7,272 bases of DNA from Ignavibacteriaceae bacterium (GCA_023231105.1 JALNWB010000185.1:1-7272), one strand, 5' to 3'; positions 1 through 6,357 are shown, numbered from the stretch's first letter. Notes: generated from the sequence alone by a model not told the origin. A program made the numbers and translations.

Positions 1-1322
1 GCTTTAAGAACAGTCAATAACTTTGGATGTCCATTTCCATTTTCGCTTAAATGCCTCTGCACATTTTCCACTTGAATTATTGTAGCGTCTATTATCATTC
101 CAATTGAGATTGCAAGTCCGCCGAGGGACATTAAGTTCGCGCTGAGTCCTACAAACTTCATCACCACAAAGGTAACGAGTAGAGAAAGGGGTAGTGCAAT
201 CAATACAACAAAACTTCCTCTAAAACTTCTCAATAATAAATATAAAACGATAAGAACAAGTATTGCGCCTTCAAGCAAGGCTTTGTTCACCGTATTAACG
301 CTTGCGTTTACAATATCGCTTCTATCGTAATAGGGGATTATTTTGATCCCGTTTGGAAGAACATTGTTTTCATTTATCTCTTTAACTTTTTCCTTTACTC
401 TTTCAACCACATCTCTGCTGTTCTCGCCTCGAAGCATCATTACAATTCCGCCAACGGATTCATCAACTCCGTTTTTCATCGAAGCCCCCATTCGTACAGC
501 TTCACCGATCTTCACTTCCGCAATATCACTTATGGAAGTCGGCGTTCCTTCATGGGATTTCAGCACAATATTTTCTATGTCGCCAATGTCCTTGATCAAT
601 CCAACTCCGCGAACAATATATTGATCGGAATTTCTTTCAAGAATATTTCCGCCCACATTTTGGTTATTATTCTCAAGTGCGGTATAAATGTCATCGGCAG
701 TTATGGAATATTTCAACAGTTTTTCCGGTGACACAATTACTTGATATTGTTTAAAGTAACCGCCGAAAGAATTTATTTCATTTACCCCGGCAACACTTTT
801 TAATTGCGGTGTAACTATCCATTCTTGTATGGTTCTCAAGTTTGTTAAATAAGAAATCTGGCCAAGTGAATCGGCAGGCATCTTTCCTTCGAGAGAATAT
901 TGATAAATTTCTCCCATTGCCGTAGCGATCGGTCCCATTGCAACCTCAACACCTTTGGGAACACTTTCTTTTGCTTCGCCCAACCGCTCAAAAACCAACT
1001 GGCGTGCAAAATAAATATCAACATCATCTTTAAATACTATTGTTACTATTGAAAGTCCGAACTTTGTTACCGAACGCATTTGTTCTACATCAGGCAAACC
1101 ACGCATTGCCATCTCAATCGGGTAGGTTACATTCCGTTCAATTTCTATTGCAGAAAGACCATCCGCGTGGCTTACTACTTCAACTTGTATATTCGTTACA
1201 TCCGGGAAAGCATCAATCGGTAATGTCAGATATGAATACATTCCGAAGGCAACTATGAGCAGAGAAAGAAATATTATCATTCCTTTCTGCTTTAGCGTAT
1301 ATGAAATTATTTTTTCTAACAT
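1..1322 (-). CDS. CzcA/CusA-family heavy-metal efflux RND transporter, inner-membrane pump (partial: N-terminal 440 residues)
   Basis: Proton-driven inner-membrane pump of a tripartite metal exporter. It would move metal ions from periplasm or cytoplasm into the channel gene product encoded just upstream. The frame is open from ATG 1322-1320 to the window edge, giving residues 1-440 of a family usually about 1,030-1,060 long, so the C-terminal part lies outside. It opens MLEKIISYTLKQKGM with a first membrane helix at about 15-33 and the family signature LPIDAFPDVTN right after. The periplasmic porter section contains GPIATAMGEIYQYSLEG. Helices 2-4 are near 348-367, 371-391 and 396-416. Helix 4 reads SLGGLAISIGMIIDATIIQVEN; by alignment to CzcA the D402/D408/E415 positions are S406/D412/E419, closer to the CusA pattern. 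GGGAG lies 10 nt before the ATG, and the ATG overlaps the adaptor stop as TAATG, implying translational coupling. The metal cannot be fixed because the later periplasmic Met positions are not visible. Confidence 0.95.
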   Translation of the reverse strand, partial: MLEKIISYTLKQKGMIIFLSLLIVAFGMYSYLTLPIDAFPDVTNIQVEVVSHADGLSAIEIERNVTYPIEMAMRGLPDVEQMRSVTKFGLSIVTIVFKDDVDIYFARQLVFERLGEAKESVPKGVEVAMGPIATAMGEIYQYSLEGKMPADSLGQISYLTNLRTIQEWIVTPQLKSVAGVNEINSFGGYFKQYQVIVSPEKLLKYSITADDIYTALENNNQNVGGNILERNSDQYIVRGVGLIKDIGDIENIVLKSHEGTPTSISDIAEVKIGEAVRMGASMKNGVDESVGGIVMMLRGENSRDVVERVKEKVKEINENNVLPNGIKIIPYYDRSDIVNASVNTVNKALLEGAILVLIVLYLLLRSFRGSFVVLIALPLSLLVTFVVMKFVGLSANLMSLGGLAISIGMIIDATIIQVENVQRHLSENGNGHPKLLTVLK

Positions 1323-2515
1323 TAGAGTTCATCTCCCTCTAATTCTTCTTTTTTCAACTCACTTTTAAGATAGAACACGCTTCTCGAAGCGACTTTTTCT
1401 CCCTCTCTCAAACCTTCTTTAATTTCAATCCGGTTATCCACAGAAATTCCGGTAATTACTATTCTCTTTTCAAAAGCCTGCACGCCGCTTGGCGTGGTTG
1501 AATCGCTTGTTTGAACAAACACATATTCTTGCCCGGTTTCTTTAACTACAGATTCTTCCGGAATCATAATTGCCTTTGCATTTATACCAACCGGTATTTT
1601 TAGTTCACCAAACATTTGTGGTTTCAATTTGTTATTTGCGTTACCAAACTCACCTCGCACCGTGATAGTTCTTGAATGTTCATCTACGGTTTGGCCGATA
1701 TAAATTATTCTTCCGGTAAATTTTTCATCCGGATGCGTTGTTGAAGCGAATAATGTAGTTGTCTTCTGATTGATCTTGTCTATATCTTTTTCATAGATCT
1801 GTCCGTCAACCCAAACCGTATTTGTATTGATTACTTTGAAAGCGTTTGTTGTAGCGTCAACTAACTGCCCTATAACAACATTCCTTTCAACTACAACACC
1901 GTTGATTGATGATTTGATCGGTAATGTGCCGGATGTATGTTCATCACTCATCTTTCCATCGGTTACGTCTTCATCACTAAGACCGACTGAATGAATTTTT
2001 TTATCTTCAGCTTTGAATTCTGCAAGAGCTTTTTCATATTCAGCTTGGCTTTCCAATAATGATTTTTGCGATCCTATCTTTTCATCATATAATTTTTTCT
2101 GTCTTTCATAATTTGCTTTCGTGTAATCTAACGCAGCTTTTGCTATCAAGAAACCGGCTTTAATTTCTCCAATATCTAGACCTTCAACAGTCATCAAAAC
2201 CTGTCCGGCTTTTACATAATCCCCAACCTTAACAAATACCTGGTGAACTCTTCCCTGAACAAGAGATCCTATCTGCGCTTCATTATCCTGGTTGGTTATT
2301 ACTTTTGCCGGTATTGATAGATAACCTGTAAACGGTTGAAATGTTACCATTTCGGTTTCCAATTTTATTTGCTTTATAGATACAGCGGAAAGTTTTACAA
2401 CTTCACTCTGCCTTTTTGGGCTTTCTTCTTTTTTAGTTTCTTCCTTACCGCCACATCCCAAAAGAACAAATGCTAAAACACTTGTGGTTATTAATAATTT
2501 CATACTTGCTTTCAT
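1322..2515 (-). CDS. RND efflux periplasmic adaptor (membrane fusion) lipoprotein, CusB/CzcB family
   Basis: Links the inner-membrane metal pump to the outer-membrane channel. The 397-residue protein has a lipoprotein signal peptide with lipobox L18-L19-G20-C21, so it should be anchored by a lipid on Cys21. A charged Lys/Glu linker follows (24-40). The first lipoyl half is at about 80-112 (IGSLVQGRVHQVFVKVGD, then GQVLMTVE). A helical hairpin spans about 113-178, and the second lipoyl half is at 198-230 (PIKSSINGVVVERNVVIGQ). The beta-barrel runs about 231-308 and the membrane-proximal domain about 309-390. A short insert with M189, D191 and H193 sits between hairpin and second lipoyl half. 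No Met- or His-rich metal-binding tail is seen, in contrast to some CusB and CzcB proteins. GGAGA lies about 7 nt before the ATG, and that ATG directly follows the stop of the channel gene. An internal Met5 start is possible but has no better site. Family assignment is firm; metal specificity is unknown. Confidence 0.94.
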   Translation of the reverse strand: MKASMKLLITTSVLAFVLLGCGGKEETKKEESPKRQSEVVKLSAVSIKQIKLETEMVTFQPFTGYLSIPAKVITNQDNEAQIGSLVQGRVHQVFVKVGDYVKAGQVLMTVEGLDIGEIKAGFLIAKAALDYTKANYERQKKLYDEKIGSQKSLLESQAEYEKALAEFKAEDKKIHSVGLSDEDVTDGKMSDEHTSGTLPIKSSINGVVVERNVVIGQLVDATTNAFKVINTNTVWVDGQIYEKDIDKINQKTTTLFASTTHPDEKFTGRIIYIGQTVDEHSRTITVRGEFGNANNKLKPQMFGELKIPVGINAKAIMIPEESVVKETGQEYVFVQTSDSTTPSGVQAFEKRIVITGISVDNRIEIKEGLREGEKVASRSVFYLKSELKKEELEGDEL

Positions 2516-3784
2516 TTATTTCTCCAATTCTGATTTGTCAATGATATTTTGTCCAACTATTTCCTCAATCCTAAAAACTGATAGATAATGATTGAACAAG
2601 GCGTTTATATAATTATTCCGTGAGTTTATTAATGTTTGTTTAGCTTGAAGATATTCAAGATATGTTAGTTCTCCGGCATCGTAGCTTTTTATTGCGGTTC
2701 TATATATCTCTTCCGCTTGCGGAAGTATTTCACTCACATAAAGTTTTACTTGCTTAAGATTATTCTCGTGATCAGTGAACGCGCTTTTTATTTTTAACGC
2801 AATCTCATTCTTTGTTAATTGCAGTTCCGATTCAGATATAGACTGATTAGCAACTGCTTCTTGAATTTTTCCTCTTTGATCAAACATAAACCAGAGTGGA
2901 ACTGATATACCGAAAGAAGCTCCATAAAATCCTTTATCACCGTCTCTCGTTTGCTTGAAATATGCTAGATTAATATTTGGTAGAAGTGATGACCACGCGA
3001 GTCCTTTTTCAACAGATGCTATTTCATAATTTAATTCAGCAATCTTTATTAGCGGATTTGTTTCTTCGAATGATTTATATATTTGTTCTAAAGTAATTTT
3101 ATGATCAATAAAAACAAGCGAATCTGATAATCCGAAATTCGAATCATAACTTTGTCTTCCATACCCAAGTGAATAATTCAATTCGGCAAAGGCAATTGTA
3201 AGTTCGTTTTTCGCAACTTCCAGATTATTCTGCGCCTCAGTGTATTGAACCTTCGCAGTTAATCTCTCAAGGTTTGTTCCTTCTCCAACATTTTGTCTTA
3301 TCTCTGCTTTCTTAAAAAAATCCTCCGAGATTACAAGATTCTCTTCGGCTGATTTTACTTGATATTTTTTCGCCAGAACTTTGTAGTAGCTGGTTTTCAC
3401 TTGATTGATAACGCTTCTCTCAGTCAAGTTCAGTCTGTAAACAACAATCTCTTCTTCCTTGTTGAATTTGCTTCCTTTCAGAAAATAATTTGTAGGGAAC
3501 TCGAAGGATTGACTTACCGCCAAAGTTTTTTCGCTGTAATTACTTAAACTCCTCTTCACCGGTGCGTATTCATAACTCACACCAACTTCCGGCTGCGGTA
3601 ATGATATCCCACTCCAAAATCTTCCTTTAGAAGCAGAAATATTTCCCATTGCGCTTTTTACTTCTGGATTATTTTTTAGTCCAATTTTAATAGCTTCGTT
3701 CAAACTAAGTTTTTTGATTTCAGTTTGTCCGTTTATGCTCACCTGAATAAGTATAAATACGAACAAAACAAACAATTTGTTCAT
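2516..3784 (-). CDS. TolC-family outer-membrane efflux channel (CusC/CzcC-like)
   Basis: Outer-membrane exit duct of the metal exporter. The 422-residue protein has a Sec signal peptide (MNKLFVLFVFILIQVSINGQ, cleavage probably near residues 18-20). Two outer-membrane efflux repeats follow. The first begins with LSLNEAIKIGLKNNPEVKSA at about 27-46 and runs to about 205. The second runs from about 232 to 415 and contains the typical late segment AIKSYDAGELTYLEYLQAKQTL. Both repeats have the long heptad-like helices that form the periplasmic tunnel. There is no lipobox Cys, so unlike E. coli CusC it is not expected to be lipidated. The start is supported by GGAG five nt before the ATG. The stop TAA is immediately followed by the ATG of the adaptor, so the two should be co-translated. 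Position ahead of adaptor and pump matches the czcCBA/cusCBA order. Confidence 0.93.
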   Translation of the reverse strand: MNKLFVLFVFILIQVSINGQTEIKKLSLNEAIKIGLKNNPEVKSAMGNISASKGRFWSGISLPQPEVGVSYEYAPVKRSLSNYSEKTLAVSQSFEFPTNYFLKGSKFNKEEEIVVYRLNLTERSVINQVKTSYYKVLAKKYQVKSAEENLVISEDFFKKAEIRQNVGEGTNLERLTAKVQYTEAQNNLEVAKNELTIAFAELNYSLGYGRQSYDSNFGLSDSLVFIDHKITLEQIYKSFEETNPLIKIAELNYEIASVEKGLAWSSLLPNINLAYFKQTRDGDKGFYGASFGISVPLWFMFDQRGKIQEAVANQSISESELQLTKNEIALKIKSAFTDHENNLKQVKLYVSEILPQAEEIYRTAIKSYDAGELTYLEYLQAKQTLINSRNNYINALFNHYLSVFRIEEIVGQNIIDKSELEK

Positions 3785-3830
3785 GCATTCTCCAAATAAT
3801 ATTATAGTGTATTTATCTGCTTTTGGCAGA
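3782..3830 (-). promoter_or_regulatory. Candidate sigma-70-like promoter of the metal efflux operon
   Basis: On the minus strand a perfect TATAAT lies at 3806-3801. CTGCCA (4 of 6 matches to TTGACA) lies at 3829-3824, exactly 17 bp upstream. The GGAG ribosome binding site (3793-3790) and the ATG of the channel gene follow closely, giving a very short leader. An inverted repeat, TCTGC-5 nt-GCAGA (3816-3830), covers the -35 box and could be an operator. The call rests on sequence match only. FCB-group sigma factors may prefer other boxes. Confidence 0.45.
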
Positions 3831-3838
3831 AAGTAGAG

Positions 3839-3857
3839 TTATCCCGTAAAGGGATAA
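3839..3857. repeat. Perfect 7-bp inverted repeat between small gene and channel gene
   Basis: TTATCCC, loop GTAAA, GGGATAA. The stem is perfect and lies 19 nt past the stop of the small Cys/His gene and just upstream of the candidate efflux promoter. Read on the minus strand it is not followed by a T-run, so it is a poor intrinsic terminator. It could be an operator, an mRNA-processing hairpin or a weak attenuator. Confidence 0.45.
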
Positions 3858-3876
3858 ATGAAAAGAATTGAGTTTT

Positions 3877-4218
3877 TTAAATCAGAAAAGTTCTATTTAA
3901 TAAATAGAGATCGGGAAATGGTTTTGTTGTAAGATGGTGATCAGTTATTTCAAAAGAAGTCTGTACGGAAGTAGCTTCAACTTCTTCAAAACAATGGAAA
4001 CAGATATCCTTGTTAAGTTCAAGTTTGGGGAGCTCATCTTTTAAGATATTTGAGTGGGTATTTGCATTTTTAATAATTTCACAGTAATCAACACACGCTT
4101 TATTATCATTATCATGGTCGAGCAATCCTAATTCCGAATGCAAAAAAGAGAAAATAAAAAATCCCAGAAGCAGAAGAGCCGTTACTTTTTTTGCGCTATT
4201 TCTAAAAAATTCATTCAT
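3877..4218 (-). CDS. Small exported Cys/His-rich protein of unknown function, upstream of the metal efflux genes
   Basis: I do not recognise a named family. From ATG 4218 it is 113 residues. The start MNEFFRNSAKK is followed by a hydrophobic stretch (about 12-26, VTALLLLGFFIFSFL) that reads as a signal peptide or single membrane anchor. The mature part has many potential metal ligands: H27, D34-H35-D36, C42 and C46 (ACVDYC), H55, C73-F-H75-C76 (ICFHCFEE) and H94-H95. It ends DLYLLNRTFLI. The start is uncertain. An in-frame ATG at 4242 adds eight residues, a TTG at 4281 would add 21, and none has a convincing Shine-Dalgarno site; I prefer 4218 because it gives the most normal signal peptide. 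It lies 92 bp before the channel gene on the same strand. A role as periplasmic metal binder, buffer or sensor tied to the exporter is inferred from ligands and context only. Confidence 0.7.
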   Translation of the reverse strand: MNEFFRNSAKKVTALLLLGFFIFSFLHSELGLLDHDNDNKACVDYCEIIKNANTHSNILKDELPKLELNKDICFHCFEEVEATSVQTSFEITDHHLTTKPFPDLYLLNRTFLI

Positions 4219-4310
4219 CACTTGTAAATTTATAGTTTTCATATAACCGTAGCAACTAAAACAGCATTGAAGTTTCTTCAAATTGATAGGTTCATCTTTG
4301 AAGAGGAATA

Positions 4311-4318
4311 CAAAACTA
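4311..4318 (-). promoter_or_regulatory. Candidate TAnnTTTG (-7) promoter element for the small Cys/His gene
   Basis: The minus strand reads TAGTTTTG here, matching the TAnnTTTG -7 box known for the primary sigma factor of Bacteroidota. It would place the transcript start about 85 nt before ATG 4218. No clean TTTG -33 partner is visible (only TTTC-like sequence upstream), so this is a tentative call. Confidence 0.3.
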
Positions 4319-4445
4319 CTTATTTATCTGAAATGAAATAGGATTTTATTCATAACTTATGAGTAAAAAGTAAAACCCGACCAACACACCGATAAAGTCG
4401 GATATTTGGCGTTTTTGTAAAACTCGAGTTGCGGCTTCCGAGGTA

Positions 4446-4476
4446 TTGAAATTCAACCCCCGTAGTTCTATCTTTG
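4446..4476 (+). promoter_or_regulatory. Candidate promoter of rlpA, Bacteroidota-like (TTG / TAnnTTTG)
   Basis: TATCTTTG at 4469-4476 fits the TAnnTTTG -7 box, with ATTG at 4445-4448 about 20 bp upstream in the -33 position. The same bases also read as TTGAAA (5 of 6) with 17 bp to TATCTT (4 of 6) in the sigma-70 convention. Either reading starts the transcript roughly 20-25 nt before the rlpA start codon. It is seen as a sequence match only. Confidence 0.45.
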
Positions 4477-4497
4477 TTACGTTCAAAAATAAAAAAA

Positions 4498-4509
4498 GAG
4501 GATTAATTG
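4498..4509 (+). promoter_or_regulatory. Ribosome binding site that fixes the TTG start of rlpA
   Basis: GAGG (4498-4501), spacer ATTAA, then TTG (4507-4509). The next in-frame ATG is codon 60, inside the mature protein and after the signal peptide, so the TTG start is strongly preferred. Confidence 0.75.
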
Positions 4510-4998
4510 AAGTCATTAGCAAAAGTATTGCTTTTCAGCCTTCTTTTAATTTTGGCCGGTTTTACTGCAGTTGAGCAGACAACCCCTGAAGAGAACGAGC
4601 CAAAAATAAAGGAAGCTGTCCCAGCTATTGATGTAATTAATAACGAACAAACTACAGTAATTAATTACATCCGTAAAGGAGAAATGAAAGCTTCGTGGTA
4701 TGGACCCAGATTTCATGGCAGAACAACAGCAAACGGCGAGAAATTTGATCAGGAAGCTTTGACAGCCGCACACAAAACCTTACGATTCGGAACGCTGCTT
4801 AGGCTTACAAATCCAGCGACCGATAAAAGTGTTATCGTAAGAATCAATGACCGCGGTCCTTATGTTCGCGGAAGAAATATTGATGTATCTCAAGAGGCGG
4901 CTAGTGAATTAGGGATGCTACACAAAGGACTTGCCAGACTAAAAGTTGAGCAAGTTAGCCTTAAAGGGGTAAACTTTCCCGCAATTCATTTGAATTAA
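4507..4998 (+). CDS. rlpA: Septal ring lytic transglycosylase RlpA-family protein (single DPBB domain)
   Basis: Exported 163-residue double-psi beta-barrel protein of the RlpA family. Family members bind, and in Pseudomonas aeruginosa cleave, glycan strands lacking stem peptides at the septum. The TTG start is backed by GAGG five nt upstream. A signal peptide (MKSLAKVLLFSLLLILAGF, 1-19) is followed by an acidic linker (24-55). The domain spans about 58-152 with KASWYGPRFHGRTTANGE, LTAAHKTLRFGTLLRL, VRINDRGPYVRGRNIDVS and GLARLKVEQV. E78, H89 and D115 keep the spacing of the P. aeruginosa residues I recall as E120, H131 and D157, so activity is plausible. Differences from the enterobacterial protein are that there is no lipobox Cys, so it should be soluble and periplasmic, and no C-terminal SPOR domain, so septal targeting by denuded glycan is not expected. 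It is monocistronic, with its own promoter and terminator. Confidence 0.93.
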   Translation: MKSLAKVLLFSLLLILAGFTAVEQTTPEENEPKIKEAVPAIDVINNEQTTVINYIRKGEMKASWYGPRFHGRTTANGEKFDQEALTAAHKTLRFGTLLRLTNPATDKSVIVRINDRGPYVRGRNIDVSQEAASELGMLHKGLARLKVEQVSLKGVNFPAIHLN

Positions 4999-5017
4999 GA
5001 GTAAGTGATTCTAAAAA

Positions 5018-5050
5018 GAAAAACCCGGCTGTTAAAGTCGGGTTTTTTGT
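5018..5050 (+). terminator. Rho-independent terminator after rlpA, probably bidirectional
   Basis: Arms AAAACCCGGC (5020-5029) and GTCGGGTTTT (5037-5046) pair with one G-T wobble around a 7-nt loop, followed by more T residues. It begins about 20 nt after the rlpA stop. On the minus strand the second arm is also followed by a T-rich run, so it can end transcripts from the convergent metallophosphoesterase gene too. Confidence 0.88.
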
Positions 5051-5059
5051 TTTAAAGCG

Positions 5060-5087
5060 GTAGAGACTTGCCATGGCAAGTCTCTAC
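5060..5087. repeat. Perfect 28-bp palindrome (GTAGAGACTTGCCA and its exact complement)
   Basis: Each 14-base arm is GTAGAGACTTGCCA, with no loop; all 14 pairs match. It lies between convergent genes, after the rlpA terminator. Its form resembles the dispersed GTAGAGAC-type palindromes I know from intergenic regions of cyanobacteria and other bacteria. It is therefore likely a copy of a REP-like mobile repeat, though a second copy is not present in this window. Confidence 0.8.
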
Positions 5088-5100
5088 AATGGTATTTATA

Positions 5101-5160
5101 AATGAAAATGAATGGATGAATGTTTCCCATTCAGTCATTCAACTATTCAATCACTCATTC
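5101..5160. repeat. Degenerate 8-bp-period tandem array with opposed halves
   Basis: The right half reads CATTCAGT, CATTCAAC, TATTCAAT, CACTCATT at 5128-5159. The left half reads ATGAATGG, ATGAATGT (5109-5124), the same unit on the other strand. GAATGGATGAATG (5110-5122) can pair with CATTCAGTCATTC (5128-5140) with two mismatches over a 5-nt loop. No gene or T-run accompanies it. Confidence 0.5.
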
Positions 5161-5205
5161 GAGAATTAAAAATTATTTGATCCCAGCTCGTTCTGTTTCT
5201 GTATC

Positions 5206-6357
5206 TCAATTTTCAGTAAAACTAATTTTGAAGTTAATGACTTCTGCATCATTCCCGACTTTAACCGGTGGTCCCCAGGTTCCAACGCCACTGGAAACAT
5301 AAAAGTGGGTGTTGGATATTTTCTTGTAACCCCAGCTTATTTCGTAGATCATTTTGGTTACAAAACTGAAGGGCCACATTTGTCCGTGGTGCGTATGTCC
5401 GGAAAGTTGAAGATCAACATTTTGGGCGGCGGTCTCTGCCAAGCGAAACGGCTGATGGTCGAGTAGAATTATTGGTAAATCTTTCCGTGCAGATGAAACC
5501 AATTCCGCGACCGATTTTCTTTTTCCGTGAGCAAAACCGACAATACTTCCGTCTTCTCTTCCAATAATCTGAACCGAATTATCGATCGTTATCATGCTGT
5601 CGCGCAAAACTTTTATGTTATTTTCGTTTAAGAAATTATCCGCATCATTTACGTTTACAATGTATTCGTGGTTTCCGTTGATTGTGTAAACGCCGTACTT
5701 AGCTTTCAACTGGCGAAGTTCTTCATCAATTCCAATTCGTTTAAGTTGATTCGATTTATCATCTATAACATCACCGCCTATGAGAATAATATCAGGCTTC
5801 ACCTGTTCCGCAAGATCGATAATCTTCTTCGCAATTCGTCCGTTGTTTACCGGGGTAAAGTGGGAATCGGAGAAATAAAAAATATTAAGCGATGTTAATG
5901 CTGAATTTTTCTTCGGAATAGAAAGTTGTATCGTTTTCAACTTAATATTATTGGCGTTGATGTAACCCAACGTTACCGTGATGAAAACAAGAAGGAGAAC
6001 TATTAATCCGGTAAGCAATTTGGTTTTGGCGTAATCTTGAAGAAGAAACTGCGGGAAGAATGGAAAAAATCGGTTGATGAGAACGAAAATGTCGATTACC
6101 AAAAGCGATAGAAGAAAATAGCCCAGCAATGCGAACCAGAAAGAACCGATCCAGAGGAAAACATCATACACAACCGAATTAACGTTTGAGAGAAGACTCT
6201 TCGTTAAAATGTACGAAAAAGCAGCGACAACAAACAGAACCGAAAAGAACGCCTTTGCGTAGATCGATTGAAACTGAAACGCCTGCATAGCCCGAACATA
6301 AACGTAAAAATTAGCCGAGCTGTAAACGAGGAAAAATATTGCGAAAAAGACTGCCAT
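5206..6357 (-). CDS. Membrane-anchored calcineurin-like metallophosphoesterase (YkuE/YaeI/LpxG type)
   Basis: A 383-residue protein with a four-helix N-terminal membrane part (about 2-20, 34-52, 66-95, 114-133) and a C-terminal metal-dependent phosphoesterase domain from about 153. All five metal-site motifs are intact: D164-S-H166, GGD196-VID, N229-H230-E, D300-H301-QP and GH321-T-H323-HGQ. These coordinate a dinuclear metal centre that hydrolyses phosphomono-, phosphodi- or pyrophosphate bonds; the substrate is unknown. Positive residues in loops 1-2 and 3-4 favour a periplasmic catalytic domain, which argues against a cytoplasmic LpxG/LpxH-type lipid A role; this is inference from residue charges. 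No clear Shine-Dalgarno site precedes the ATG (A-rich leader only). It is transcribed towards rlpA and probably stopped by the shared terminator. Confidence 0.9.
   Translation of the reverse strand: MAVFFAIFFLVYSSANFYVYVRAMQAFQFQSIYAKAFFSVLFVVAAFSYILTKSLLSNVNSVVYDVFLWIGSFWFALLGYFLLSLLVIDIFVLINRFFPFFPQFLLQDYAKTKLLTGLIVLLLVFITVTLGYINANNIKLKTIQLSIPKKNSALTSLNIFYFSDSHFTPVNNGRIAKKIIDLAEQVKPDIILIGGDVIDDKSNQLKRIGIDEELRQLKAKYGVYTINGNHEYIVNVNDADNFLNENNIKVLRDSMITIDNSVQIIGREDGSIVGFAHGKRKSVAELVSSARKDLPIILLDHQPFRLAETAAQNVDLQLSGHTHHGQMWPFSFVTKMIYEISWGYKKISNTHFYVSSGVGTWGPPVKVGNDAEVINFKISFTEN

Larger units (their letters stand above)
4243..4506. other. Divergent intergenic region between the small Cys/His gene and rlpA
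   Basis: This stretch of about 264 bases holds no gene I can support. It contains candidate promoters pointing both ways (4311-4318 minus, 4446-4476 plus). It also has a weak CCGAC/GTCGG pair at 4377-4401 whose flanks (AAAACCCG and TAAAGTCGG) recall the rlpA terminator. No tRNA or riboswitch-like structure was noticed. Confidence 0.5.

Noticed and set aside
343..624. Plus-strand open frame of 93 codons
   Set aside because: Antisense to the metal pump gene; the translation is Ser/Thr/Ile-rich with no family resemblance, and the opposite frame is clearly CzcA-like.
845..1258. Short open frames at 845-1027 (minus) and 1040-1258 (plus)
   Set aside because: Both lie wholly inside the pump gene in other frames and have no ribosome site or recognisable product.
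3359..3547. Plus-strand open frame of 62 codons
   Set aside because: Antisense inside the TolC-like channel gene; no supporting features.
3839..3857. Intrinsic terminator between the small gene and the efflux genes
   Set aside because: The 7-bp stem has no T-run after it on the minus strand, so it is reported only as an inverted repeat.
4243..4281. TTG at 4281 as start of the small Cys/His protein
   Set aside because: It would put a Cys-rich polar segment before the signal peptide and has no ribosome site; ATG 4218 (or 4242) gives a normal leader.
4546..4773. Minus-strand open frame of 75 codons
   Set aside because: Antisense inside rlpA, whose signal peptide and DPBB motifs are unambiguous.
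5101..5160. CRISPR-like array
   Set aside because: Units are only 8 bp, degenerate, contiguous and without spacers.
5120..5302. Plus-strand open frame over the degenerate repeat
   Set aside because: It runs through low-complexity repeat sequence into the end of the phosphoesterase gene; not a credible protein.
5668..5898. Plus-strand open frame of 76 codons
   Set aside because: Antisense to the catalytic domain of the metallophosphoesterase.
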